NCBI GenBank assembly: GCA_030620925.1
Contig: JAUXIQ010000150.1
Location: 1-5,809, forward strand
DNA length: 5,809 bases
Direction of reading: 5' to 3'
Source of the DNA: JAUXIQ01 sp030620925 [NCBI: Nitrospinota bacterium]
GTDB lineage: Bacteria; JAUXIQ01
Within the stretch, counting starts at the first letter, position 1. Each line of letters starts with the position of its first letter. The translations under genes and the position numbers were made by a program. The notes under the pieces are model-generated. The model did not search any database and had not been told where the DNA came from. It worked only from the letters and a program-made list of their open reading frames with translations. Positions 1 to 5,379 of the stretch are shown here, piece after piece.

Positions 1-1
1 A

Positions 2-688
2 ATCGGGGATGTTCCCACCGCCGCCGAGGAAGCGCTGGAAAAGGCGTTGAAAGAAACAGGTCTGTCTCGCCAGGATATAGAGTATGTGATTGCGACAGGC
101 ATCGGCAAGGAGGACGTAGCTTTCGCCCAGGAAACCGCCTCCGACCTTACCTGCCACACCAAAGGCGCCCAGTTCGAGCTGCCCGGCGCCAGGACCATCA
201 TAGACATGGGAGCGGAAAACTGCCGGATATCCCTTTGCGATGAGAGGGGCAAGCTGGTAGATTTCGCCATGAACGACAAGTGCGCGTCGGGAACGGGGGT
301 CTTCCTGGAAACCGTGGCAAAGATGATGGAGGTTCCGTTAGAAGAACTGGGGCCCCTGTCTCTCCAATCCGACGGCAATGTGAGCATAACCACCATGTGC
401 GCAGTGTTCGCGGAGTCGGAAGTTATCACCGAAGTGCACCGCGGAACTCCCCCCAAGGACATCATAAAAGGCTGCCACGATTCCATAGCATTGAGGACTA
501 CGGCCTTGCTCAAACGCACCGGTATGGAGCCGGACGTGGTCATGACCGGCGGTGCAGCCTTGAACGTCGGCATGGTGAGTTCCATTAAAAAACAGATAAA
601 CATGGAAGTTGTAGTTCCGCCCAACGCACAGATATCAGGAGCCATTGGGGCCGCTATAGTTGCCAGAGAAAAGAAAGGGGGAAACTAA
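2..688 (+). CDS. BadF/BadG/BcrA/BcrD-family ATPase, BcrA/BzdP-like activase subunit (5' partial)
   Basis: Likely ATPase subunit that couples ATP hydrolysis to low-potential electron transfer into a benzoyl-CoA-reductase-like or 2-hydroxyacyl-CoA-dehydratase-like enzyme in the cytoplasm. The frame is open to the left edge and 228 residues are visible. By alignment with the next gene about 30-35 N-terminal residues are missing, including the first phosphate-binding loop, so the TTG at 47 is internal and not the start. Visible family motifs are ATGIG, CHTKGA, the second phosphate motif DMGAEN (203-220), NDKCASGTG and MCAVFAESEV, and an adenosine-site TGGAALN near the C-terminus. The two cysteines (codons 281-283 and 398-400) are 39 residues apart, the spacing of the cluster ligands C127 and C166 in the activase HgdC, so a subunit-bridging [4Fe-4S] cluster is expected. 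DMGAEN in place of the usual D-x-GGQD suggests the BcrA/BzdP-like partner of a heteromeric pair. The family is sure; the exact complex is inferred. Confidence 0.9.
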   Translation: MGDVPTAAEEALEKALKETGLSRQDIEYVIATGIGKEDVAFAQETASDLTCHTKGAQFELPGARTIIDMGAENCRISLCDERGKLVDFAMNDKCASGTGVFLETVAKMMEVPLEELGPLSLQSDGNVSITTMCAVFAESEVITEVHRGTPPKDIIKGCHDSIALRTTALLKRTGMEPDVVMTGGAALNVGMVSSIKKQINMEVVVPPNAQISGAIGAAIVAREKKGGN

Positions 689-1518
689 TGATCACTGCTG
701 GTGTCGATATCGGCTCTCTCTCCGCCGATGTGGTGATCCTTAAGGATAACGAGATTCTAGGCTACAGCGTCATCAGGACCGGACCGGACAGCGCTCAGAC
801 CGCCCAGGCGGCCATGGACGTGGCTCTTGAGGATGCCGGAAGTAAGGGAAACGACCTGAAGATAGAAGACATGGACTACATCGTCTCGACAGGCTACGGT
901 CGTGTTATAGTCCCTTTCGCTGAGAAAAACATCACGGAGATATCCTGCCACGCGAAAGGGGCCAATTGGTTCTTCCCAGGCGTGCGCACCATACTGGATA
1001 TGGGCGGGCAGGACTGCAAGGCCATAAAGTGCGACGAGACGGGAAAAGTCAAAAAGTTCCACATGAACGACAAATGCGCCGCGGGTACCGGCCGGTCCAT
1101 GGAAGTTATGGCCGACCTGCTGAACATAAAGCTGGAGGAAATCGGCCCGCTCTCTCTGCACATCAAGGAGGAGCATGAGGTTCCCGTAATCAGCACCATC
1201 TGCGTCATTTTCGCCAAGTCGGAGGTGCTGTCTCTGGTGCGCAAGGGCCTGCCCGTGGAGAACGTGCTGGCCGGCCTGTGTGAGGCCACGGCCAAGCGGG
1301 TGAAGACGCAGATCAACGTAGTGGGCGCAGAAGACGAGTTCGTCATCAGCGGCGGCATCGCCAAGAACAAAGGCGTTGTCGAGCGGGTGGAAGAACTGGT
1401 GAACATGAAAGCCCAGATATGCTTCGAACCACAGATAGTAGGCGCCCTGGGCGCGGCCGTGTTCGCCAGGGAACGGTACGAGAAACAGATGGAAAAAGAG
1501 GCCACTGCTCAGACGTAA
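688..1518 (+). CDS. BadF/BadG/BcrA/BcrD-family ATPase, BcrD/BzdQ-like activase subunit
   Basis: Complete 276-residue ASKHA-fold ATPase, the length usual for BcrD/BzdQ-type subunits and HgdC-type activases. Motifs in order: N-terminal phosphate loop VDIGS (residues 6-10), STGYGR, CHAKGA, second phosphate motif DMGGQD (104-109), NDKCAAGTG with C130, ICVIFAKSEV with C172, and adenosine motif SGGIAKN (221-227). C130 and C172 are the expected [4Fe-4S] ligands; they are 42 residues apart, three more than in the upstream gene. The ATG shares one base with the upstream stop (TAATG) and follows a purine-rich AAAGGGGG stretch, so translational coupling and 1:1 production are likely. Two different ATPase genes side by side fit class I benzoyl-CoA reductases, which use a heteromeric ATPase module, better than dehydratase activators, which are homodimers. 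Oddity: the phosphate loop reads GSLSAD where HgdC has GSTASK. A dehydratase activase remains possible. Confidence 0.9.
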   Translation: MITAGVDIGSLSADVVILKDNEILGYSVIRTGPDSAQTAQAAMDVALEDAGSKGNDLKIEDMDYIVSTGYGRVIVPFAEKNITEISCHAKGANWFFPGVRTILDMGGQDCKAIKCDETGKVKKFHMNDKCAAGTGRSMEVMADLLNIKLEEIGPLSLHIKEEHEVPVISTICVIFAKSEVLSLVRKGLPVENVLAGLCEATAKRVKTQINVVGAEDEFVISGGIAKNKGVVERVEELVNMKAQICFEPQIVGALGAAVFARERYEKQMEKEATAQT

Positions 1519-1610
1519 AGAGCGGTTGCTCGATTTACACCGAACGCCTTATTCTCTGGCAGACGGTGAGAGTGAGGCCGCTATAAAGCCGATGGGAAAC
1601 GAGGTGCAGG

Positions 1611-1886
1611 ATGTTAGTGCACTACGGTTATACAGACGCCAGCGGCGATTACCGCATCAGCATCGATCAGGACGTGTGTGACGGTTGCGGCAAATGCGTC
1701 GACGTATGCCCCGAAGAACTGTTCATGATAGAAGAGGACGATTACGACCGGGAAGTAGCCATGATAAAAGACGATCTCATCCGGCAGATAGGCTATCGCT
1801 GCCCCGGCTACCAGCGCTGCAAGGATAAGATAGGGGAGACGTGTCAAGAGGTTTGCCCCCATGACATAATCTCCCTTACCTGGTGA
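1611..1886 (+). CDS. Small 4Fe-4S ferredoxin with atypical second cysteine motif
   Basis: A 91-residue iron-sulfur protein, probably the electron donor to the ATPase-linked reductase encoded upstream; bzd-type benzoyl-CoA reductase operons also carry a ferredoxin gene (bzdM) beside the ATPase genes. The first motif is classical: C23-x2-C26-x2-C29-x3-C33-P. The second is not: C64-x5-C70-x7-C78-x3-C82-P, where ordinary clostridial ferredoxins repeat CxxCxxCxxxCP and Allochromatium-type ones have Cx2Cx8Cx3C. The 30-residue linker between the motifs is acidic at first (EEDDYD). Eight cysteines remain, so two [4Fe-4S] clusters are plausible, but the second may be altered. The ATG is preceded by GAGGTG four bases upstream, and an in-frame TAA at 1584-1586 excludes a longer start. 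It lies 92 bp after the ATPase gene with no terminator between, and a strong terminator follows, so it is probably the last gene of that operon. Confidence 0.88.
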   Translation: MLVHYGYTDASGDYRISIDQDVCDGCGKCVDVCPEELFMIEEDDYDREVAMIKDDLIRQIGYRCPGYQRCKDKIGETCQEVCPHDIISLTW

Positions 1887-1916
1887 TACCCTGCTGAAAT
1901 TGAATGTAAAACGTCC

Positions 1917-1948
1917 AAAAGGGCGGCGATTTTTCGCCGCCCTTTTTT
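1917..1948 (+). terminator. Rho-independent terminator after the ferredoxin gene
   Basis: Perfect 13-bp stem: AAAAGGGCGGCGA (1917-1929) pairs with TCGCCGCCCTTTT (1934-1946) around a TTTT loop, and the T-run continues to 1948. The GC-rich core with a trailing T-tract is the classical intrinsic terminator form. It begins 31 bases after the ferredoxin stop. Because it has A-runs on the left arm it could also work on the other strand, but no minus-strand gene reaches it. Confidence 0.93.
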
Positions 1949-1969
1949 ATGAACCCGATTGAATTTCTC

Positions 1970-2087
1970 AGACTCGAGGTAAAAACACTTGCATGGAGCA
2001 ACACATTAACTATAATCTTGTGTCTGCTTAAGAATAAACCTCTACCCCGGGATACATCTGCTTTTTCATAACCACCGAGACTCGAGG
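1970..2087 (+). repeat. Pair of AGACTCGAGG direct repeats flanking the ligase promoter
   Basis: The 10-bp word AGACTCGAGG occurs at 1970-1979, ten bases before the -35 element, and again at 2078-2087, overlapping the ribosome binding site. Each copy contains the palindrome CTCGAG. The placement on both sides of the promoter would suit a looping repressor or a pair of operators, but two 10-mers 108 bp apart could also be chance. The coordinates span both copies and the promoter between them. Confidence 0.3.
1989..2016 (+). promoter_or_regulatory. Sigma70-type promoter for the acyl-CoA ligase gene
   Basis: A -35-like TTGCAT (1989-1994) and a perfect -10 TATAAT (2011-2016) are separated by 16 bp, just downstream of the terminator and in the orientation of the ligase gene. 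The -35 keeps only the TTG of the consensus, so moderate strength or help from an activator is possible. Transcription would start near 2022-2025, leaving a leader of about 75 bases. The position between a terminator and a new gene supports a separate transcription unit. Confidence 0.7.
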
Positions 2088-2090
2088 AGG
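2084..2090 (+). promoter_or_regulatory. Strong ribosome binding site of the acyl-CoA ligase
   Basis: GAGGAGG lies nine bases before the ATG at 2100 and is a near-perfect complement to the 16S rRNA tail. It favours the ATG at 2100 over the second in-frame ATG at 2106. The site overlaps one copy of a 10-bp direct repeat, AGACTCGAGG (2078-2087). Confidence 0.8.
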
Positions 2091-2099
2091 AAAACCGTT

Positions 2100-3632
2100 A
2101 TGGGCATGGAGGATGCTCTGGTATACACGCAAGGCGGTCTGCTCAAGGAGCGTGCCGAGCGCTTCGGGGACAAACCGATATACTACTTCAAAGACCGGAA
2201 AGTCGGCTATCAGGAGTTTCATGAGAAGACCGACGTTATAGCAAAAGGCCTGGAAAAGATCGGCGTGGGAAAGGGAGACCGGGTGGGGATACTTCTACCC
2301 AACTGTCACGAAGTTGTGGAATCCTATTACGGTATCTGGAAGAGCGGCGGCATATCCGTTTCGCTGAACCCCCTGTATATCGAGAGGGAAATCGAATACG
2401 TAATCAACGACTCAGGAGCGAAATATCTCATCACCTCAGACATCTTCAGGGACAGGGTGGAGGCGACCAGAGCCAACATGTCCTCCCTGGAGGGGGTGAT
2501 TATGGTGAGCCCTGAAACGATCCCCGACACCATCCCCTACGCTGAGATCGCAGAAGGTTCAGAGCGCATCGGTGACAAAGGGATAAAACCCGGCGACGCG
2601 GCGCAGATAATGTATACCTCAGGCACCACGGGCAGCCCCAAGGGCGCGGTGCTTCCCCATAACGGAATTATCGCCACCGTTTCCGCGATCTCCGATTTCG
2701 GTTATTTCCTGGAAGAAGACTGCACCCTGTGCGCCCTGCCATTTTTCCACCTGTTCGCCGTCCTTGTCTTCGTGGGCCACCTTTACGCCGGCGGCAGGGG
2801 GGTTGTCATTCACGAGCGCTTCGACCCGGAGGCGGTCCTGCAGGATTTCAGCAAATACGGCGTCTCGGTTTTTTACGGCGTGCCCACCATGTATTCGTTT
2901 CTGCTGGATTCCTATGACGCCTCAAGGCACGACGTGAGCAAAATTAGACTGGGAGTGGTGGGTGCAGCGCCCGTGCCCGTGCCCGTAATGCGTGAAATAG
3001 AAGAAAAGTTCGACATGACCATCCTCGAAGGGTTCGGGCAAACGGAGTCCTGCGGCGGGTGTTCAATAGAACGCCTCGATAGGGAACGCAAGGAGGGCTC
3101 CTGCGGCATTCCGGCGGACGGCATAGATGTAAAGATCGTGGATGAAAACGACAATGAAGTACCTCACGGTGAAGTGGGTGAGCTTATTATGCGCGGGCCG
3201 CTGATAATGAAAGAATACTGGAACAAACCCGAGGAGACCGCCAAGACCCTTCGAAACGGCTGGCTGCACACCGGCGACCTGGCGCGCCGTGATGAAGACG
3301 GCTACTTGTACATCGTGGATCGGCTGAAGGACATGATCATAACCGGCGGATTCAACATCTACCCGAAGGAGATAGAAGACGTCCTCTACTCCCATCCAGC
3401 AGTCCTGGAAGCCACCGTCATAGGGGCTCCCGACGCCGTTAAGGGGGAACTGGCCAAGGCATACATAGTGCTCAAAGAAGGGGAGAGCGCCACCGAAGAG
3501 GAGTTTGACGATTTCTGCCGCCAGCGACTGGCCTCCTACAAAGTCCCCCGCACCTACGAATTCAGGGACACCCCTCTACCCAAAAACCCCCAGGGGAAAA
3601 TACTGAAGCGTGTTCTGCGCGACGAATTGTAG
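2100..3632 (+). CDS. Acyl-CoA ligase (AMP-forming), FadD/LcfB-like
   Basis: Cytoplasmic ANL-superfamily enzyme that activates a carboxylic acid with ATP to an acyl-adenylate and then transfers it to CoA. All diagnostic motifs are intact in 510 residues: the phosphate-binding YTSGTTGSPKG (172-182), GFGQTE (311-316), GWLHTGD with the ribose-binding aspartate (387-393), the hinge stretch DRLKDMIITGGFN (407-419) and the C-terminal NPQGK with the catalytic lysine K500. Length and overall motif layout match Bacillus LcfB (about 513 residues), including GVPTMY and the stretch TGDLARRDEDGY. This resembles medium/long-chain fatty acyl-CoA ligases more than typical benzoate-CoA ligases, but substrate class in this family cannot be read reliably from motifs, and the neighbours make a cyclic or aromatic acid possible. 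It has its own promoter and a strong ribosome binding site, and appears to be monocistronic, facing a convergent transporter gene. Confidence 0.95.
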   Translation: MGMEDALVYTQGGLLKERAERFGDKPIYYFKDRKVGYQEFHEKTDVIAKGLEKIGVGKGDRVGILLPNCHEVVESYYGIWKSGGISVSLNPLYIEREIEYVINDSGAKYLITSDIFRDRVEATRANMSSLEGVIMVSPETIPDTIPYAEIAEGSERIGDKGIKPGDAAQIMYTSGTTGSPKGAVLPHNGIIATVSAISDFGYFLEEDCTLCALPFFHLFAVLVFVGHLYAGGRGVVIHERFDPEAVLQDFSKYGVSVFYGVPTMYSFLLDSYDASRHDVSKIRLGVVGAAPVPVPVMREIEEKFDMTILEGFGQTESCGGCSIERLDRERKEGSCGIPADGIDVKIVDENDNEVPHGEVGELIMRGPLIMKEYWNKPEETAKTLRNGWLHTGDLARRDEDGYLYIVDRLKDMIITGGFNIYPKEIEDVLYSHPAVLEATVIGAPDAVKGELAKAYIVLKEGESATEEEFDDFCRQRLASYKVPRTYEFRDTPLPKNPQGKILKRVLRDEL

Positions 3633-3647
3633 TAACAACCCCTTATC

Positions 3648-3685
3648 TAGAGACATCCCGCGGCGCGGGACATGAATTGTCTCTA
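3648..3685. repeat. Nested palindrome between convergent genes
   Basis: Outer arms TAGAGACA (3648-3655) and TGTCTCTA (3678-3685) enclose an inner hairpin TCCCGC-GGC-GCGGGA (3656-3670) and a seven-base unpaired stretch (3671-3677). Fourteen base pairs in total could form a strong structure on either strand. No T-run follows on either side, so it is not a classical intrinsic terminator, although it sits exactly where one for the convergent ligase (stop at 3632) and transporter (stop at 3707) would be expected. The form resembles short dispersed intergenic palindromes of the REP or MITE-like kind. Confidence 0.6.
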
Positions 3686-3706
3686 CGAGGGAGGTGCGAA
3701 AAGTGT

Positions 3707-5242
3707 TCACCTTTCGCGCCGCGCCTTGCCCATCAGCACGGCGGGCACCAGTGCTATAAGGGTTGCCAGCGTGATAAAGATAAAGCCGTCCTGAAATGCG
3801 CTCACCACGGCTTCTCGCCTTACCACCCCTTCCAGAACGGAAATGGCCAGACCTTTAGCGTTTGCAGGTGCGTGGCCGATGCTTGAGAAGAAGGATTGAA
3901 GCTGCGAAATGGCGCTCATCGTGGCCGGCGAGCTATAATTTTGCTCTGACGCATAATTCGCGTAATGGATGAGCTCCTGCTTATCCAGCAGCGTTCCCAG
4001 TACGGCTATTGAGAACATACCACCCAGGGAAAAGGAGAGGTTCAGCATTCCCGAGGCCATGGTAGTGAGCCGCGCGGAGAGGGTGGTGAGCGCCCCGGAC
4101 ATCATGGGAGGAAGCGACAGGCCGTAACCCACCCCGCGAAGCACCATCACCAGACCCAGGGCCGTAAAGCTCACCCGGGTATCATTGAAACTGAAGGCAT
4201 AGCAGAAGAGCGCCCAGAGGGTTATCCCTATCAGCAATGGAAGCCGGGGGGTGTACTTATCGGCTATGGGGCCGGACATGCGGCCGAAGAAAACGGAAAT
4301 CATAACCCCTATAACTATAATCACCGCCGAGCGGAGCACACTGTATCCCAGGACCTTCTGCATAAAGAGGGGCATGAGGAAGTTCGTGCCGTAAAGGCTG
4401 ATGCCGATTATAAAAGTAATTATGGTCCCCGCCACGAAAAACTTGTCCTTGAACAGCGCAAACTCCACCAGAGGGCGCTCAGCTTTCATTTCCACGAATA
4501 TCCACGCAGCGAAAGATATAACGAAAGTGGTAAGCAAACCGAGTATGTAGTTGGAGTTCCACCCCTCAACTCTCCCCTCGCTCAGCGCCAGAAGCAGGGT
4601 AACGATGGCTAGTGAGATCAGGGCGAAGCCGACGTAATCGAACTTTTCTACGACCCTGTCAACGTCTTTTTTCAGGAAGAGAACGCATACGACGAGGCCA
4701 AACAACGCCAGCGGCGTGTTAATATAAAATATGAGCCGCCAGCTGAAATTGTCCGCTACATAACCTCCCAAAAGCGGCCCGACTGAACCCCCCAGGCTGT
4801 TGGCAATGCTCCAGTAGGCCATCCCCTTGCCCCGCTCCTCGGCCGGGTAGAGGATTGCCACCATGGCCACCGCCATCGACATCAGAATACCCGCCCCCAC
4901 CCCCTGTATGACCATATATATGATGAGCGCGTTTATGCTCCAGGCGCTTCCGCTCAGAAAAGTCATGATAGTGTAGATCAAAAAACCCAAAAAGAACATA
5001 TTCCTGAGGCCCGCCGCCCGGCCCAGCCAGCCGGCCAGGGGAAGGAGTACGCTGGTGCTGACCAGCATGGCGGTCAAGACCCATTTGATGGTCTCCATGT
5101 CGACGCCGAAGGCGGTCTGAATCTGAGGGAAAGAAACGCTTATCACCGTGAAATGAAACACGAGGAGGAAAGAGCTGAGCATCACCACCAGGGTGGCCTT
5201 CTTGCGGTAGGCTATATCCAAGGTCTCCGACCTTACTTGCAT
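3707..5242 (-). CDS. MFS transporter, DHA2 (EmrB/QacA) type, 14 transmembrane helices
   Basis: Inner-membrane transporter of 511 residues with 14 hydrophobic segments, the DHA2 hallmark, and no signal peptide. Seen landmarks are VSFPQI at the end of helix 1, WVLTAML in helix 2, GWLGRAAGLR (71-80, motif A position), IQGVGAG in helix 4, and the antiporter-type GPLLGG (155-160) followed by WRLIFYINTP (168-177), which is very typical of DHA2. A long loop lies between helices 13 and 14, as in EmrB. The ATG at 5242 is chosen because AGAGG (5248-5252) lies five bases upstream; the frame extends to a GTG at 5305, but that has no ribosome binding site and would add a proline/arginine-rich tail. Oddity: the helix-1 aspartate of DHA2 (LDxTI) is His30 here and the motif B arginine is Met110. 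Substrate unknown; efflux is the family norm, and an acid or metabolite is possible given the CoA-metabolism neighbours. Confidence 0.92.
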   Translation of the reverse strand: MQVRSETLDIAYRKKATLVVMLSSFLLVFHFTVISVSFPQIQTAFGVDMETIKWVLTAMLVSTSVLLPLAGWLGRAAGLRNMFFLGFLIYTIMTFLSGSAWSINALIIYMVIQGVGAGILMSMAVAMVAILYPAEERGKGMAYWSIANSLGGSVGPLLGGYVADNFSWRLIFYINTPLALFGLVVCVLFLKKDVDRVVEKFDYVGFALISLAIVTLLLALSEGRVEGWNSNYILGLLTTFVISFAAWIFVEMKAERPLVEFALFKDKFFVAGTIITFIIGISLYGTNFLMPLFMQKVLGYSVLRSAVIIVIGVMISVFFGRMSGPIADKYTPRLPLLIGITLWALFCYAFSFNDTRVSFTALGLVMVLRGVGYGLSLPPMMSGALTTLSARLTTMASGMLNLSFSLGGMFSIAVLGTLLDKQELIHYANYASEQNYSSPATMSAISQLQSFFSSIGHAPANAKGLAISVLEGVVRREAVVSAFQDGFIFITLATLIALVPAVLMGKARRER

Positions 5243-5255
5243 TCGCACCTCTTTT

Positions 5256-5301
5256 GCCCCCCCGGCTCCTTTCAACCGGGGGGTTCTCAGCCTGGGGGGG
5301 C
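5256..5301 (-). promoter_or_regulatory. Leader with two mutually exclusive G/C hairpins before the MFS gene
   Basis: On the minus strand, three arms occur in order: A, GCCCCCCC (5301-5294); B, CCCCCCGG (5283-5276); C, CCGGGGGGGC (5265-5256). B pairs with C over 8 bp, leaving a ten-base loop that carries AAAGGAG, a Shine-Dalgarno-like word. A can instead pair with the G-run of C over 8 bp. Both pairings use the same G-run, so only one can form. Arm C ends three bases before the AGAGG ribosome binding site of the transporter. This layout suits a translation-control switch or a standby ribosome site, but the arms are low-complexity runs and function is unproven. Confidence 0.4.
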
Positions 5302-5320
5302 ACACTGCTATGCGCAGATT

Positions 5321-5379
5321 AAAACGCGGGGGAGTATGGCTCGCCCGTCGAGCCGACCGGCTAAGATATTACGCGTTTT
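5321..5379 (-). terminator. Possible weak composite stem-loop at the end of the crotonase gene
   Basis: An outer 8-bp inverted repeat, AAAACGCG (5321-5328) and CGCGTTTT (5372-5379), surrounds an inner 6-bp hairpin, GGCTCG-CCCGT-CGAGCC (5338-5354). Read on the minus strand, the outer structure starts inside the last crotonase codons, includes the TAA stop and ends in UUUU. It could reduce read-through into the transporter gene, but the large internal loops and short U-run make it weak as a terminator. Confidence 0.3.

Noticed and set aside
47-49. TTG as the start of the first ATPase
   Set aside because: The frame continues to the window edge with residues that align to the second ATPase, so this is an internal leucine codon of a truncated gene.
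280-588. Alternative plus-strand open frame inside the first ATPase gene
   Set aside because: Arg/His-rich shadow translation in a frame overlapping well-conserved activase motifs.
894-1505. Long minus-strand open frame of about 203 codons opposite the second ATPase gene
   Set aside because: It lies wholly antisense to a gene with clear family motifs, shows no recognisable domain, and is explained by the codon bias of the real gene.
1614-1862. Antisense open frame across the ferredoxin gene
   Set aside because: The hydrophobic, alanine/valine-rich product is what antisense reading of this gene gives; the sense frame has the 8-cysteine ferredoxin pattern and a ribosome binding site.
2969-2986. 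Three tandem GCCCGT hexamers in the ligase gene, encoding Pro-Val repeats
   Set aside because: Alignment with LcfB from memory shows the same length in this segment, so it is not an expansion; probably chance codon use.
3677-3886. Small plus-strand open frame after the palindrome
   Set aside because: It is mostly antisense to the transporter C-terminus and has no family features.
4719-5303. Minus-strand open frame of about 194 codons overlapping the transporter in another frame
   Set aside because: The translation is rich in Pro, Gly, Arg and His with no domain, while the overlapping frame gives a perfect DHA2 transporter.
5243-5305. Longer transporter start at the GTG at 5305
   Set aside because: No ribosome binding site precedes it, the added residues are Pro/Arg/Gly-rich and include the hairpin arms, and a well-placed AGAGG precedes the ATG at 5242.
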